Below, in pieces: positions 7,201 through 8,178 of a stretch of DNA of 8,178 bases. The stretch is from Bryobacterales bacterium. GTDB lineage: Bacteria; Acidobacteriota; Terriglobia; Bryobacterales; Bryobacteraceae. The position numbers and the translations under genes are program-made. Position 1 is the stretch's first letter. Each line of letters starts with the position of its first letter. Below the pieces are notes generated by a model. It made no database searches. It was not told where the DNA came from and worked only from the letters and a program-made list of their open reading frames with translations. The stretch covers positions 1 to 8,178 of the forward strand of contig JALOKO010000258.1 of the NCBI GenBank assembly GCA_025456495.1. Direction: 5' to 3'.

Positions 7201-7532
7201 AGCACCATGTCCACAGCAACCCTCCGGGCGGCCACAGCGTTGATGCCCGTGCGCACGAGCGTTCGAAATCCAGCGGCCTCCACCTCAATGCGGTATGGGC
7301 CGGGCAGCAGGTTGGCTAAGGAATAGAAGCCCGCTTCATTAGTGAGCGTGGTATACGCAAAGCCGGTTCGTTCAGCGCGGGCGCTCACTTGCGCTTGCGG
7401 AATGAAGGCGCCCGTCGCATCCGTGACGGCGCCAAAGATTTCCGACGAGGACACTTGTCCAAGTAGGGACGGCGCGGCAAGCAGCAGCGCGAGAAGAGAC
7501 ACAACAAGCGTACGAGTGCAATGCCAGTGCAT
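4215..7532 (-). CDS. Oar-like TonB-dependent outer-membrane receptor with carboxypeptidase-regulatory-like domain
   Basis: This 1105-residue outer-membrane protein begins with a signal peptide (hydrophobic core 9-24, likely cleavage near LLGQ). A carboxypeptidase-regulatory-like beta-sandwich spans about 30-112 (GAVTDATGAFIPQAQVSA, then NEAGFYSLANLLPGPYRIEV). The TonB plug spans about 135-245, with IIGLPLNGRSYLELAVLAPN, MVDGIDNN, the SIEEFRVL stretch, EYGRNMGGVVTVLTKSG and GTNDYRGT. The remainder is the beta-barrel, ending in LGLRLHF with the terminal Phe expected of a BAM-inserted protein. Length and layout fit the Oar-like receptors greatly expanded in Acidobacteriota, thought to import oligosaccharides, peptides or other large ligands using TonB-ExbBD energy; the ligand cannot be predicted here. 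AAAGG lies 8 bases before the ATG at 7532. An IclR regulator ends 76 bases upstream on the same strand and a VCBS gene follows at 8 bases. No frameshift or missing domain is seen. Confidence 0.95.
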   Translation of the reverse strand: MHWHCTRTLVVSLLALLLAAPSLLGQVSSSEIFGAVTDATGAFIPQAQVSARAERTGFAYTTLTNEAGFYSLANLLPGPYRIEVEAAGFRTLVRTGINAVAARRVAVDMVLELGAVSEQVNVEADASPLETGRQELGQTVDNRRIIGLPLNGRSYLELAVLAPNTLPFTTGSRQGTGFVLGGSRFNSNNLMVDGIDNNTVFFNRDVVRPSVDSIEEFRVLSNSPSAEYGRNMGGVVTVLTKSGTNDYRGTAFWFHRNNQLNARDAFSSVASPFFVRNQFGASLGGPVLIPKFYDGRNKLFFFGNFEKLRQRESGVSNLNVPDANLRAGIFPQSRLVFDPNTTRPNPANPQQFIRDPFANNRIPDALMDPVGRRIVNEAWPAGNVGPTQYRVQVPRGFDEDQWMVRGDWRPNDAHSINMRYSTYSTFTDARDAFPIQFSGAASPVNVGHNATIGHVWTLRPNLLNELRVGFNRFRVDQKPLNFGTDPATAIGLRGTNPSPQVSSFPSIQTGYSEFGSGSNLVLSTESTYQFSNNLTWFKGNHTIKTGVDMRRLLSTVFGSFVPFGQIRFGSIFSSNPSQANTGDVIADMLLGYPQSIQLNVQFSPIYNRQMLWGAFLQDDWRVSRKLTVNMGLRYELFTPVTDKFDRQSNPNINNPLGEFRLAVRDGQVPEQVQREIALLPIPDAEKQRLFVPGDSRGLTRTNKLDFSPRLGFAYQADSATVLRGAFGVYRSLTGGGTFVRLGFNPPNFIETFFIAPNAVTPVARLQAGIPSFTEGSGRIEGLSPRHLFEDNRTQLTTQWNFNLQRQLGRNLVAEAGYLGSYGRNLTLFLLENQIRNPADYGRGQGARPVPVFGNIWGWGSGGNSRYHAGYVKLEQRFTAGLSVLGSYTFGHSLDNAPGDFAVGNLGISVAPIDSYDLSREYGPSGFDTRHRVVLSHVYELPFGVGRKWLSRNNAASWILGGWDLSGITNYTSGIPIDPKMQTTRTFSFNNQNRPDRLRDGNLDSGERSVERWFDPTAFAAPADFTLGNSGRNVLRAPGVFQMDMTVAKRFAVSETRYVQLRGEFFNMLNTVNLNAPTAFIGNPNAGRIFGSRAARQIQLGLRLHF

Positions 7533-7608
7533 CGTGGTGACCTTTCTATGAATGGGCTCTCACAGGAGCCGGTTCTGCAGTTTGGTTTCGGGACGCGACG
7601 CCCCACCG
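7533..7608 (-). promoter_or_regulatory. Upstream region of the receptor gene
   Basis: This 76-base gap between the IclR stop and the receptor ATG contains the likely ribosome binding site AAAGG (7545-7541). It also holds a small inverted repeat, GGCTC-CTGTGA-GAGCC on the minus strand (7570-7555), with no T-run after it. The repeat could be an operator, such as a site for the adjacent IclR protein, or an mRNA hairpin near the start. I cannot identify -35/-10 boxes with confidence, so the receptor may be co-transcribed with the regulator. Confidence 0.35.
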
Positions 7609-8178
7609 TCAGCCTGCGGGCGGCTTGAGCTTCCGGGAGCTACGCGACGCCGTGCGCGTCGTTTCCGCGGGAAAGGAAAAGTAGGGTGTGGCCACCGCCG
7701 AAAGGGTGGCCGGCAGGGGAAGCGCCTCCGCTTCCGTGGGGAAGCCAGATAAGCCATCGGTGATGCGCCGCGCAGCTTCCTGCAAGTGACCAAGGCAAGA
7801 CCCCACGTGCATCTCAGACGCCCGGGGAATGGGAATACTCAGGCCCAACGAACCCACTACCCCACCTTGCACGCCCGCGAAAAACGGAACGCCCAGACAG
7901 ACTGCGCCCTCCACCGTCTCCTCCCAGTTGATGGAATACCCGCGTTGCCGGTCTTCGGCAATCCTCCGCAAGACGTGCGCATGGTCAATCACTGTGCGCG
8001 GCGTCAGCCGCACTAAGCCTTGCTCGCGAAGCCGCCGCACCAGCACCTTCTGCTCAAGGAATGCAGCCACGGCTCTTCCCTGCGCTGAGGCGTGCAAGTA
8101 GCAGCGCTCTCCCAGGTCACAAATCACCCGCAACGCGTGGCTACCCTCCAGGCCGTCCAGCAACACCACCTTGCCCTC
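7609..8178 (-). CDS. IclR-family transcriptional regulator, C-terminal part
   Basis: The gene runs off the right edge; 189 residues up to the stop are visible, and the N-terminal winged-helix DNA-binding domain lies outside. What remains is the GAF-like ligand-binding domain of IclR proteins. It opens with GKVVLLDGLEGSHALRV and continues with YLHASAQGRAVAAFL (visible residues 27-41), the QRGYSINWEETVEGAVCLGVP block (78-98) and the VVGSLGLSIPIPR strand-turn (107-119). The codon at 8169 is GTG but is not the start, since the frame stays open to the edge and matches the family upstream. After the domain (about 145) comes a 40-odd residue Ala/Pro/Ser tail ending in a basic stretch, longer than the usual IclR C-terminus. 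IclR proteins typically bind a small metabolite and control catabolic operons. The position just upstream of the receptor gene, on the same strand, makes that operon the likely target, by inference. The effector is unknown. Confidence 0.88.
   Translation of the reverse strand, partial: EGKVVLLDGLEGSHALRVICDLGERCYLHASAQGRAVAAFLEQKVLVRRLREQGLVRLTPRTVIDHAHVLRRIAEDRQRGYSINWEETVEGAVCLGVPFFAGVQGGVVGSLGLSIPIPRASEMHVGSCLGHLQEAARRITDGLSGFPTEAEALPLPATLSAVATPYFSFPAETTRTASRSSRKLKPPAG
7645..7735. repeat. Cluster of four inverted repeats in the 3' end of the IclR gene
   Basis: Four hairpins lie close together within 91 bases: CGACGC/GCGTCG (7645-7661, loop of 5), TTTCC/GGAAA (7662-7674, loop of 3), GGCCACC/GGTGGCC (7690-7711, loop of 8) and GGAAGCG/CGCTTCC (7718-7735, loop of 4). 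All stems are perfect and the units differ in sequence. They lie in the part of the gene coding for the poorly conserved C-terminal tail. They could shape or stabilise mRNA ahead of the receptor gene, or be chance structure in GC-rich DNA. Confidence 0.6.

Noticed and set aside
7555..7570. Small hairpin before the receptor gene as an IclR-gene terminator
   Set aside because: The 5-bp stem has no T-run on either strand, so a terminator is not supported.

Overview
The window looks like a chromosomal segment of an Acidobacteriota member, most plausibly the Solibacteres/Bryobacterales group. The evidence is high GC content and a large TonB-dependent receptor of the Oar-like type with an N-terminal carboxypeptidase-regulatory-like domain. 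The receptor also carries the plug phrasing typical of that phylum (LPLNGRSYLELAVLAPN), and a secreted VCBS/FG-GAP propeller protein follows it. The taxonomic placement is inference from family style, not a database match.

Everything recognisable is on the minus strand, so the genes read from the right edge to the left. In transcription order they are: an IclR-family regulator cut by the right edge (7609-8178); a 1105-residue Oar-like TonB-dependent receptor (4215-7532); a secreted FG-GAP/VCBS repeat protein (2950-4206) whose ribosome binding site overlaps the receptor stop codon; a 267-base non-coding stretch with several hairpins ending in a strong intrinsic terminator (2720-2744); a zinc-dependent MDR-type dehydrogenase broken by an internal deletion and frameshift (1788-2682); a complete myo-inositol oxygenase with all diiron ligands (788-1639); and a family-2 glycosyltransferase of the TIGR04283 type only 4 bases after it (4-783).

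The receptor and VCBS genes form one tight transcription unit, probably concerned with capturing a large or complex substrate at the outer surface. The oxygenase and glycosyltransferase form a second tight pair, and the oxygenase implies conversion of myo-inositol to D-glucuronate. The IclR regulator could control the receptor operon, and perhaps inositol/glucuronate use, but its DNA-binding domain and operator are not visible. No further glucuronate genes lie in the window, so the pathway link is inference.

The points most worth a second look are the broken dehydrogenase (real decay or assembly collapse), the hairpin-rich leader with a terminator just ahead of its start codon, the bacterial MIOX in this setting, and a row of four hairpins in the 3' end of the IclR gene. 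I found no CRISPR array, tRNA, rRNA, insertion sequence or phage gene, and no clear evidence for a wholly new system.
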